The notes under the pieces were generated by a model that was not told where the DNA came from, made no database searches, and was given only the letters and a program-made list of their open reading frames with translations. 64,000 nucleotides of DNA, from the NCBI GenBank assembly GCA_964035575.1, contig OZ037927.1, positions 744,001-808,000 on the forward strand, in the 5' to 3' direction. The position numbers were made by a program, and so were the translations under genes. Source of the DNA: Rhynchopus sp. YZ270_cl-10. Lineage: Eukaryota > Euglenozoa > Diplonemea > Diplonemida > Diplonemidae. Below are positions 41,101 to 49,557 of the stretch, piece after piece (the first letter of the stretch is position 1; every line of letters begins with the position of its first letter).

Positions 41101-42365
41101 ACTTTTGGGAGAACATCATGAAGAAAGAAGAGGGGTGCAGCTTTCTGGCAGAGGGGGTGCTGGATGCTTTGAGCACAGCGCCATCGTGCACAAGCCCCGA
41201 CAGCGCGATGTCAGTTGTGCACCATATGTTGCCTGCCGGGCGTGGGGCAGTGTCTCTGCAGACACATGGGTTCCTGTCCCTTTTGGGGATTAATCAAGAC
41301 GTGGCACGTATGTAGTTGGACTGTTTTTCAAAAAATTATGAAAAAATTCTTTCAGGTAAGTGCAATTGCGAGCTGAGGCATGGGTTTCCCCATGTTGAAG
41401 AAGATGATACCGAGTTCGTTGATGTGGACAGCCCCACGCCAGAGAAGCTGCACATCCCGACGATGCAGCAGGCGATCCAGGCGATGGCAGCAGCAGCGAA
41501 CGCTTGATGAACAATTAGCATTAAAAAAAAAACACCCCCCGCCACCAAATCTAATCACCCCTCTCCATGTTTCCCCACTAGCGCGTGTCTGCCAATATAA
41601 TGTTGCTGACATGCGCATTTGTGCCTTTCTCGTGTGATGTCACTACCCCCAACTTCCCCAACTAGTGTTCCCCCACGGCGAGATGGATCAACGCAACCTG
41701 CATTTGCCTACAAAGGGCGTTCCAGGCTGTACCAAAAATGCCACAACACTTGACACCCCTCACCCTCCAACCCTTCTCCCGTTCAGAAGCCCGATCAAAG
41801 TAAACAAAATAGCCCCCTTCCGCCCCCGTTTTCCTCTTATCATGCATGGCGATCGCTGTCGATCGCTGTCGATCGCTGTCGATCGCTGGCGATCGCTGGC
41901 GATCGCCACTTTTTTTTTGGCGATCGCTATTTTTTTTTGGCGATCAATGACGATCGCAAACTATGGCGATCGCCCGTAATCGACCGACGATCGCCACCAT
42001 ACCGTGGTCATTAGACCCCACAGATGCTTAAAAGTGCCAAATTTTGCTTTTAATGGCCTCAAATCATCGAAATTAGCCCTACATAGGGGCCAAAAAAAAA
42101 ATTCGAGAGTCCCTTTCCCTGGGAGGCAATAGCCAGACAATGACCACGGGAGCACCCCTCGTAATTACGAGGGGTGCCCTCGTAATTACGAGGGCACCCC
42201 TCGTCATGACGTCGTAATGCCGTCGTCGTGACGAGGGAAACCCCACGTCATGACGTCGTCATTACGAGGGGGTGCCCGCGTCGTGACGACGTCATTGCGC
42301 GCGTAATTTCCCACGTAATTTCCCTCGTCCCTCGTCACGTAATGTCATTACGAGTCCATGGTGTA
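38168..42365 (+). mobile_element. hAT-like transposon core with 28-bp terminal inverted repeats
   Basis: Bounded by TACACCATGGACTCGTAATG... and its perfect complement. Inside each end is a block of CTCGTAATTACGAG and GTCATGACG palindromes (38190-38340, 42140-42335), and further in a cluster of GCGATCGC-type octamers (38510-38615; 41848-42000), likely transposase-binding sites. No 8-bp duplication is found directly at these repeats (GTGTGTCT at the left, GGGAACAA at the right), so they may not be the true outer ends. Confidence 0.65.
38808..41507 (+). CDS. hAT-like transposase with a candidate 48-bp intron
   Basis: The main frame, 38808-41315, encodes 835 residues. A zinc finger with C229, C232, H249 and H255 has exactly the spacing of the other hAT transposase here. 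The RNase H-like part shows Asp349 (LVHDGGSS), Asp411 (RSDRGGAS) and CTSHLLHNV (C434, H437). Residues 58-84 are nearly all Asp/Glu. The hAT C-terminal dimerisation motif is not obvious. At 41308 GTATGT begins a stretch ending TTCTTTCAG at 41355; removing these 48 bp skips the stop and continues in frame 49 residues to a stop at 41507, for about 883 residues. The first 16 residues are hydrophobic; the Met at position 17 may be the real start. Confidence 0.8.
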
Positions 42366-43084
42366 GGGAACAAATTTTTCAGTAACGTGAACCAATCGGG
42401 TCGCAATGGGTCCTGGGGGCCCGGAGGGCCCCCATGCAGGAAAAATTTTCACCAAGCCTGGGCAATGCTGGGGTGCCTATACATGTGTTTTCACGTGTTT
42501 TTGGGCACTTTTCAGGATTTTCGAAAAATTTTGCAACACCAAAATCGAAAATTTCGGTCTATTTTTCACTCTGCGACATGGTCAAAAAAAATTTTTTTTT
42601 GGCCGAAAAAATTATAATATTTCTATTTCGGATTTTACCCACGATTTGTGTACATTCTAATATTTCTGTGCCAAATATTATAATATTACCCGGTACATGC
42701 AAAATTGGCTGTAAAGTAGCCGAAAATATAGAACCCATATTTCCAACGTCGCTGTAGGATTTGTGCAGAGGGACAATATTTCCGAAAATAAAAAAAAGAA
42801 CAAATAAAGAAAGAAAGTTGGAGGTGCAAACGTCTCTGTGGACGCAAAGGTATTGAACCGCCGCGAAAAAAAGCAATAAATTTACAAGATTTTGCTTGCA
42901 AAAGAAAAAAAGTTTATAAGATGACCCTCAGTCTCTACTGCGTAGTCACCTAAACAAAGAGAAGGGAAATTGAACCTTGGGGGAAACAAGGAGTCGTTGA
43001 AACAGACTAAAACGAATCTCGGTGGGGGGAAATAAAAACTGTTATCTGAGTTTAAGCTAATCTGATAAAGAAAGAAACGAAATC

Positions 43085-43225
43085 AGAAATAGTAACTCTG
43101 ATAGGTAAGTAAAAGGAAAAAAAGTTTTTTCGTTGATTGCTCAATTACCCTGTTTGAGGGGTGATTGGCGACCGTATCTGAGGAACTATTTCTCCTTTAA
43201 GCTACGCTTGTAGGAATAAAAAAAG
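43085..43225 (+). repeat. D2 dispersed repeat, copy 1
   Basis: GAAATAGTAACTCTGATAGG, TTCGTTGATTGCTCAATTAC, CCTGTTTGAGGGGTGATTGG, TTTAAGCTACGCTTGTAGGA, A-run. Nearly identical to 60012-60150; a short fragment lies at about 48510-48550. It is followed immediately by a D3 unit, as loosely also at 60265. Confidence 0.75.
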
Positions 43226-43400
43226 AATTTTTCGTTGATCGCACCGAATTTTTGTGGTGTAGGGACAATATCAAACAACTTTTCTGTGGATAAGTTGTGT
43301 CGTGTTTACATCGCTCACACCAAAAAATTCGGGCACACTCAGATATGGTTTCATTTCCACCCCTACAACCTTTGCAAGGCAGTTGTCTCAAAAAAAAATT
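43209..43400 (+). repeat. D3 dispersed repeat, copy 2
   Basis: Matches 9071-9250 and 60265-60466, ending in CAGTTGTCTC plus an A-run. Confidence 0.75.
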
Positions 43401-43871
43401 GTGTGAGTATGAGATGAACCTAGCCTCTCGCACTTCGTCACCTCGATCACTCATCGTTATCAAAAGAGAGGGTCGATATGTCCACACGAGAGGGAACGGC
43501 TGTGTGCAATACGGGCACAGAGCAGCCGCTACGTTCCCATCCCAGGCGAATACAATACGTTCCCATTCCAGCCAAGGCAAGGCAAAGGCGAATATAGTAT
43601 CAGCGGGGAGCGGGGAGGGAATACACACACGTGGCACTCTTGATTACAAACGGAAAAAATAGACCCTGCTGAGAGAGGAAAACCGGGTGATCAGGGAGGG
43701 GAAGTCGATAAACAAACATATCTGGTGAACCTAGCACCAAGAACGCATCATCTACAAATACTGAATGGAAAACGATTTGGCATGCACGCACCTTCCGTCC
43801 ATTTGTATTTCAAGGCACTTCATTTATTTATGTTTTCCCGAGACATTTCTAAAGATCAACCACTTACTGTT

Positions 43872-44855
43872 TCAGCAGCATTTGTTGCTGCAACACTTTG
43901 CCCCAATGTCGCAGACGCTGTGCTGGAACTGTGTCGAGCAGCACTGCTTTGTTGTCTTGTCGAAGCAAGTCCACGTTTGGTCATCGCCTTGTCCACAGCA
44001 GCCTGCGTCTGGTGCACAGAGCTGCCCGACACAGCACGAGTTCTCCGTGGCGTTGTAGCACTTCCCCTGGTCTTGGTGTGCAGAACAGATCTCAAGACCT
44101 TTGTCACAGCAGGTGTTCCAGTAGCCATCAGCGTTCGCGTACACGTGGCACTCCTGTGTCGAATTGCAGACCTTGTTGGCTTGGTTCTCTGCCTTGCAGC
44201 ATGTCTCCCCTGCAGAAGGCACGTACACACCCGCGCCACAGCACTCTTCAATGTCAGGCCTCTTCAGACACCCGCACGCAGAACAGGTTTCACCATTGTT
44301 GCAAACGGTCTTTCCATTGCAGCACTGCTCCGTCGCGTTGTTGTACATGTTGCCGCCACAGCAGAGGTGCTGGGTGTCGTTCTTGGGTGCGCATCCACAG
44401 TCGGAGCAACGTTCGAACTCAAGGTCGCAGGTTTTGCCTCCACCGCAGCAGTGGGTGCGGTTGTCGTAGAGAGGCACATCCTTGGCACAGCAGTGCAGGT
44501 TTGGGTCTGTTGTTGTCCCGCATTTGCCAGCACAGTAGATGCCTTCCTTCGGTGCAACGGTGCCTGAATCAGCGCAACACTGCTCACCCTCGCCGTAGCA
44601 CGAGGTCTGCCCCCTTGGGTCGCTGTTGCTGACACAGCAGTGCGGCTTGTCCAGGTCGCAGATCACCCCTACATAGTAACAATGTGCGCAGGCCTTCTCC
44701 GTTTTGTTGTAGCAAATGCCTGAGTCCTGGTTACCCTTGCAGCAGTCGAGCCCTGCAGGGCACTTCACATAGTCGCCATAACACTGCGATGCGGTGACGG
44801 TGAGGACAGCAGAGGCGCAGAGGCCGAAGGTGACAGTGAGGAGGTAGGTGTGCAT
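43872..44855 (-). CDS. Secreted cysteine-rich galaxin-like protein, copy 3, 327 aa
   Basis: Signal peptide with a different end (CASAVLTVTASQCYGDYVKC); the first 70 residues differ from copies 1 and 2 (CPAGLDCCKGNQDSGICYNK, ACAHCYYVGVICDLDKPHCC). From VSNSDPRGQTSC to the C-terminus it is nearly identical to copy 2, ending SNKCC. The middle block (CGTTTDPNLHCCAKDVPLYD) is shared by all five copies. Its 5' flank (45060-45390) carries the duplicated piece of the membrane-protein gene. Confidence 0.88.
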   Translation of the reverse strand: MHTYLLTVTFGLCASAVLTVTASQCYGDYVKCPAGLDCCKGNQDSGICYNKTEKACAHCYYVGVICDLDKPHCCVSNSDPRGQTSCYGEGEQCCADSGTVAPKEGIYCAGKCGTTTDPNLHCCAKDVPLYDNRTHCCGGGKTCDLEFERCSDCGCAPKNDTQHLCCGGNMYNNATEQCCNGKTVCNNGETCSACGCLKRPDIEECCGAGVYVPSAGETCCKAENQANKVCNSTQECHVYANADGYWNTCCDKGLEICSAHQDQGKCYNATENSCCVGQLCAPDAGCCGQGDDQTWTCFDKTTKQCCSTQFQHSVCDIGAKCCSNKCC

Positions 44856-46192
44856 GGTTGGGAGGGGGTCTGGTTTGGGTGTGGTTGTGTGGGTTTGGGT
44901 CTGAGGTGAAGTGAAGAAAGCGGATGTCAAAAGACCACGCTCTGCTTCTTGCACACATTGTCCTGTCAGTTTGCGGAGGCGTGCTGAGGACTGTTCACGA
45001 TATGACCGCAGCGTCACGGAAGTGCAATGTGTGTTCCGGTGCTGGGGAAACATCAGGGACCTGATGTGGCCGCATTACGATACCCCACACCATCCTCACC
45101 AACTATCACACGAGAGCAGGCTACGCCCGCTGCATGATCCCTGGTGACGTTTGGCAGGTGTGTTCTGTAGAGAGGGTGGAGGTGGAGTACGGGGGGGGTT
45201 TCATTTAAGCACGGTGATGATGTTGCTGAGGTTTTTGGTGATATGACATGATATAGCCTTAGTATCATCATCAATGTGCATGGTGGCCATGTAAGGCGTG
45301 ACACAACTATTGACGACATCGTAATAATGGATGGGGGAATGTGGACTTTCTTTTTTCTTAGCTATCCTTCACCAGGAACCTGCAAAAACTCTTAGGGTTT
45401 CCGCATTTTGTTTCTTTGAGTGGGACAAATAAAAAAGAACAAATAAAGAAAGAAAGTTGGAGGTGCAAACGTCTCTGTGGACGCAAAGGTATTGAACCGC
45501 CACGAAAAAAAAAGCAACAAATTTACAAGATTTTGCTTGCAAAAACAAAAGACGCGGGGTTTATAAGATGGCCCTAAGCCTCTCATTCTCAGTCAATAAT
45601 ATTATAAATAAAGAGAAGAGAAGGGAAATCGACCCTTGGCGGGAATAAAGAGTAGTTGAAACGTGTTGTAACGCATCTCAGTGGGGGGAAAATATTGCAT
45701 GAGTATGAGATGAACCTAAGCCCCTCGCACTTCGTCACCTCGATCACTCATCGTTATCAAAAGAGAGGGTCGATATGTCCACACGAGAGGGAACGGCTGT
45801 GTGCAATACGGGCACAGAGCAGCCGCTTCTGTCCCATCCCAGGCGAATACAACATGTTCGCACGCCAAGGCAAGGCAAAGGCAGATGTAGTATCAGCGGG
45901 GAGAGGGGAGAGGGGAGAGTGGGAGGGGGAATACACACACGTGGCACTCTTGTTTACAAACGGAAAAATAGACCCTGCTGAAAGAGGAAAGCCCTGGTTG
46001 GGGTGGGGTGATCCGGGAGGGGAAGTCGATAAACAAACATATCTGGTGAACCTAGCACCAAGAACGCATCATCTACAAATACTGAATGGAAAACGATTTG
46101 GCAGGCACGCATCTTCCGTCCATTTGTGTTTCAAGGCACTTCTTTTCTTCATGTTTTCCCGAGACATTTCCAAAGATCAACCACTTACCGTT
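44856..46192. other. Spacer between galaxin-like copies 3 and 4
   Basis: Contains the displaced duplicate of the membrane-protein gene's 5' region (45060-45390), the S1-related unit (45455-45510), a D7-like fragment (about 45655), D6 (45708-45762) and the conserved 3' flank of copy 4. The left part has CAAGCACGC-like fragments also present in the EF-hand gene region (GCACACATTGTCCTG, CGGAGGCGTGCTGAGGACTG at about 44948-44995). Confidence 0.65.
45060..45390 (-). pseudogene. Displaced partial copy of the membrane-protein gene 5' end and flank
   Basis: About 45065-45145 on the minus strand reads SRVIVGEDGVGY, as at residues 43-54 of the protein at 31889-33025 (RVIVGEDGGVGY), but the frame around it is not kept. 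45150-45390 matches 33130-33400 closely (GGCAGGTGTGTTCTGTAGAG, GGTGGAGTACGGGGGGGTTT, TATCATCATCAATGTGCATG). The intervening start region is missing. It shows that an early duplication included the neighbouring gene's 5' part. Confidence 0.75.
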
Positions 46193-47173
46193 TCAGCAAC
46201 ATTTGTTGCTGCAACACTTTGCCCCAATGTCGCAGACGCTGTGCTGGAACTGTGTCGAGCAGCACTGCTTTGTTGTCTTGTCGAAGCAAGTCCACGTTTG
46301 GTCATCGCCTTGTCCACAGCAGCCTGCGTCTGGTGCACAGAGCTGCCCGACACAGCACGAGTTCTCCGTGGCGTTGTAGCACTTCCCCTGGTCTTGGTGT
46401 GCAGAACAGATCTCAAGGCCTTTGTCACAGCAGGTGTTCCAGTAGCCATCAGCGTTCGCGTACACGTGGCACTCCTGTGTCGAATTGCAGACCTTGTTGG
46501 CGTGGTTCGCTGCCTCGCAGCATGTCTCCCCTGCAGAAGGCACGTACACACCCGCGCCACAGCACTCTTCAATGTCAGGCCTCTTCAGACACCCGCACGC
46601 AGAACAGGTTTCACCATTGTTGCAAACGGTCTTGCCATTGCAGCACTGCTCCGTCGCGTTGTTGTACACGTTGCCGCCACAGCAGAGGTGCTGGGTGTCG
46701 TTCTTGGGTGCGCATCCACAGTCGGAGCAACGTTCGAACTCAAGGTCACAGGTTTTGCCTCCACCGCAGCAGTGGGTGCGGTTGTCGTAGAGAGGCACAT
46801 CCTTGGCACAGCAGTGCAGGTTTGGGTCTGTTGTTGTCCCGCATTTGCCAGCACAGTAGATGCCTTCCTTCGGTGCAACGGTGCCTGAATCAGCGCAACA
46901 CTGCTCACCCTCGCCGTAGCACGAGGGTTGCCCAGGTGGGTCGTTGTTACTAATACAGCAGTGCGGCTTGTCCAGTTCGCAGATCTCCCCTACATAGTAA
47001 CACTGTGCGCAGGACTTCTCCGTTTTGTTGTAGCAAATGCCTGTGTCCGCGTTGTGACCCTTGCAGCAGTCGAGCCCTGCAGGACACTTCTTATAGCCGT
47101 CAGCGCAGTACGAGGTGGTGAGGGCAGCAGTGGCGCAGAGGCCGAAGGTGACAGTGAGGAGGTAGGTGTGCAT
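46193..47173 (-). CDS. Secreted cysteine-rich galaxin-like protein, copy 4, 326 aa
   Basis: Signal peptide as in the other copies, then its own N-terminal 70 residues (TTSYCADGYKKCPAGLDCC, HNADTGICYNKTEKSCAQC, GEICELDKPHCCISNNDPPG). From residue 80 on it matches copies 2 and 3, with small changes (NVYNNATEQ; CCEAANHANKVC). Ends SNKCC. 44-45 bp upstream lies the conserved CTTCACCTTCAG site. Divergent N-terminus next to a homogenised body is the pattern of the whole family. Confidence 0.88.
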   Translation of the reverse strand: MHTYLLTVTFGLCATAALTTSYCADGYKKCPAGLDCCKGHNADTGICYNKTEKSCAQCYYVGEICELDKPHCCISNNDPPGQPSCYGEGEQCCADSGTVAPKEGIYCAGKCGTTTDPNLHCCAKDVPLYDNRTHCCGGGKTCDLEFERCSDCGCAPKNDTQHLCCGGNVYNNATEQCCNGKTVCNNGETCSACGCLKRPDIEECCGAGVYVPSAGETCCEAANHANKVCNSTQECHVYANADGYWNTCCDKGLEICSAHQDQGKCYNATENSCCVGQLCAPDAGCCGQGDDQTWTCFDKTTKQCCSTQFQHSVCDIGAKCCSNKCC

Positions 47174-48585
47174 GGTTGGGAGGGGGTCTGGTTTGGGTGT
47201 GGTTGTGTGGGTTTGGGTCTGAAGGTGAAGTGAAGAACGCGGTGGAATTTTTGGATGTTTTCGTGCACACCTCATGAGCGGAATATCTATTCTGCTAGCT
47301 CTCCTCCACCAGCAACTCGCAAGCAACTCTTGCATCAGTGCGAATTTCCGTATTTGTTTTCTTTTGCGGTGATACACAAAAGGGGGGGATGGAAGTTGGA
47401 AGGTAGAAGGTGGCAGTGCAACCTCCTCTGTAGACTTTTGACGGAGGGTTTTTTAATATTTTTTTTGAATAGATAAAAGCAATAAATTACTTTTTATTTA
47501 AAACAAAAGGCACTCCGTATCCAAAACAGGGGGGGGCAGCCTGGGGACAAAAAACAAATTTCTCCAGATCTCTGACGGAGGGGGGGGGAAAAGGTAGTTG
47601 TGAAAAGCAGACAACTCATTGAATGAACGTCCTCAACGAAGCACCATAGGGGGTGTGTGTGAACGTTACTGAGAAGGGAGGGGCGAATACAAGTGGTACC
47701 TCTTTGTTTTAGGCTTGAAGGGACAAAAATAGAAGGTCTAATACAAGAGGCACCTCTTGTATTCCCCCCCTCCAGTAATAGAACTGATCCGGTATTGAAA
47801 AAACGGGGGGGAAAGAAGAAGGGGAAAAAAAGAGTGTGGATTTTTGTCCAGGGGCCCCCTGTCCTGCTTCTCCGTTGGAGTCCTCCGACGGAAAGCTCGA
47901 ACAAAAGCACTATTTTAAAAAATTACCCCAAAACCGGTCAATTCTAAAAACCACCAAATCAATGGTCAACCCTGACTGCAAGTACAAAAAAAGAAGAAAA
48001 AACAGAATACATGAGACAAAACTGTAGATATTGATGCAGGCACACACCTCCGACTGACCCACTGTACGATGCCAGCCATCCGGCTGAAAGCACAAATCCA
48101 AAATAAAATTGCAAGATGCCCTTAAGCCTCTCTGTGCTTAGTTACCTTGCAAATATATAGATCGAGATGAATCAATAGAGGGGGCGTCGATGTGTCCACA
48201 CGAGAGGGAACTGCTGTGTGCAATACGGGCACAGAGCAGCCGCTTTATGTTCCCATTCCAGCCAAGGCAAGGCAAAGGCGAATATAGTATCAGCGGGGGG
48301 AGGGGAGGGAATACACACACGTGGCACTCTTATTTACAAACGAAAAAAAAGAAAGAAAAAGAAAAAAGAAAAGAAATCGATAACGAGGTGACCCAGAAGG
48401 TCCGATAACAAACATGACTGGTGAAGCTAGCACCAAGAATGCATAAAGTTGGGGTTTTTTTCGCGCGAGAAAGTTTCACATAAAAAATAGTAAGTCTCAT
48501 AAAGAGGGGGGAAAGAAGGTTGTTTCGTTGATTGCTCAGTTACTCTGTTGGAGCATTTTTATAATGTAGAAACCACTTTCCTTTT
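47174..48585. other. Spacer between galaxin-like copies 4 and 5
   Basis: Less repetitive than the other spacers. 47683-47766 has inverted AATACAAG-GGTACCTCTT segments; S3 lies at 48025-48105; the GCCCTTAAGCCTCTCTGTGC repeat at about 48117; the array 3' flank at 48185-48330; a D2 fragment at about 48510-48550. No gene seen. Confidence 0.55.
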
Positions 48586-49557
48586 TCAGCAACATTTGTT
48601 GTTGCAGCATGTTGCCCCAATGTCGCAGACGCTGTGCTGGAACTGTGTCGCGCAGCACTGTTTTGTTGTCTTGTCGAAGCAGGTCCACGTTTGGTCGTCG
48701 CTATGTCCACAGCAGCCTGCGTCTGGTGCACAGAGCTGCCCGACACAGCACGAGTTCTCCGTGGCGTTGTAGCAGTACCCACTGTGTTGGTGTGCAACAC
48801 AGATCTCAAGGCCTTTGTCACAGCAGGTTTTAAAGTAGCCATCAAAGTTCTCGTAGGTGTGGCACTCCTGTGTCGAATTGCACACACTGTTGCCACAGCA
48901 TGTCTCTCCTGCAGAGGGCACGTACACATGCCCGCCACAGCACACCTCAATGTCAGGCCTCTTCAGACACCCGCACGCAGAACAGGTTTCACCATTGTTG
49001 CAAACGGTCTTGCCATTGCAGCACTGCTCCGTCGCGTTGTTGTACATGTTGCCGCCACAGCAGAGGTGCTGGGTGTCGTTCTTGGGTGCGCATCCACAGC
49101 CGGAGCAACGTTCGAACTCAAGGTCGCAGGTTTTGCCTCCACCGCAGCAGTGGGTGCGGTTGTCGTAGAGAGGCACATCCTTGGCACAGCAGTGCAGGTT
49201 TGGGTCTGTTGTTGTCCCGCATTTGCCAGCACAGTAGACGCCTTCTGTTGGTATGATGGTGCCTGAATCAGCGCAACACTGCTCACCCTCGCCGTAGCAT
49301 GTGGGCTGCACCTTTGGGTCGCTGTTGCTGACACAGCAGTGCGGCTTGTCCAGGTCGCAGATCTCCGTCCGGTACTGAGAGCACCTTGCGCAGGCCATCT
49401 CCGTTTTGTTGTAGCAGGTCCCCACTTCGTCTGAGGGTGCACAGCAGTTAAGCCCTGCAGGACACAGCTCATAGCCATCATAACACTGCGATGCGGTGAC
49501 GGTGAGGACAGCAGTGGCGCAGAGGCCGAAGGTGACAGTGAGGAGGTAGGTGTGCAT
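48586..49557 (-). CDS. Secreted cysteine-rich galaxin-like protein, copy 5, 323 aa
   Basis: The most divergent copy. N-terminal region CYDGYELCPAGLNCCAPSDE with ACARCSQYRTEICDLDKPHC; TIIPTEGVYC instead of TVAPKEGIYC; a four-residue shorter loop (AGETCCGNSVCNSTQECHTY); EICVAHQHSGYCYNATEN. Its last 60 residues (GHSDDQTWTCFDKTTKQCC) match copy 1 rather than copies 2-4, so the two outermost copies share a C-terminal type. Signal peptide and central di-cysteine repeats are the same as in the others. Confidence 0.88.
   Translation of the reverse strand: MHTYLLTVTFGLCATAVLTVTASQCYDGYELCPAGLNCCAPSDEVGTCYNKTEMACARCSQYRTEICDLDKPHCCVSNSDPKVQPTCYGEGEQCCADSGTIIPTEGVYCAGKCGTTTDPNLHCCAKDVPLYDNRTHCCGGGKTCDLEFERCSGCGCAPKNDTQHLCCGGNMYNNATEQCCNGKTVCNNGETCSACGCLKRPDIEVCCGGHVYVPSAGETCCGNSVCNSTQECHTYENFDGYFKTCCDKGLEICVAHQHSGYCYNATENSCCVGQLCAPDAGCCGHSDDQTWTCFDKTTKQCCATQFQHSVCDIGATCCNNKCC

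Larger units (their letters stand above)
37775..42789 (+). mobile_element. Composite insertion of about 5 kb in the array
   Basis: Uninterrupted array units read 'GGGACAAATAAAAAAGAAC' (45421-45440, also near 33650); here GACAAAT (to 37774) and the following A-rich DNA (from about 42785) are 5 kb apart. Three nested inverted repeats lie inside: 37913-37945 with 42757-42789 (GGTAATATTGTCCC core, some mismatches); 38168-38195 with 42338-42365 (28 bp, perfect); 38497-38538 with 41965-42006 (CGGTATGGTGGCGATCG, near-perfect). Exact outer ends and target duplication could not be fixed. It carries one hAT-like transposase gene. Confidence 0.75.
42790..43871. other. Spacer between the insertion and galaxin-like copy 3
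   Basis: S1-related unit (42815-42870), D7-like fragment (about 42993), D2 (43085-43225), D3 (43209-43400), D6 (43410-43465), then the conserved 3' flank of the array. No separate gene seen. Confidence 0.65.

Noticed and set aside
38168-42365. The 28-bp inverted repeats as the exact transposon ends
   Set aside because: The 8 bp outside them differ (GTGTGTCT and GGGAACAA), while a further inverted repeat lies outside, so the true ends remain open.
33905-46888. Long plus-strand frames (up to 450 codons) conserved over the galaxin-like genes
   Set aside because: They mirror the cysteine-rich genes on the other strand and are conserved only because those genes are. No start context or domain.
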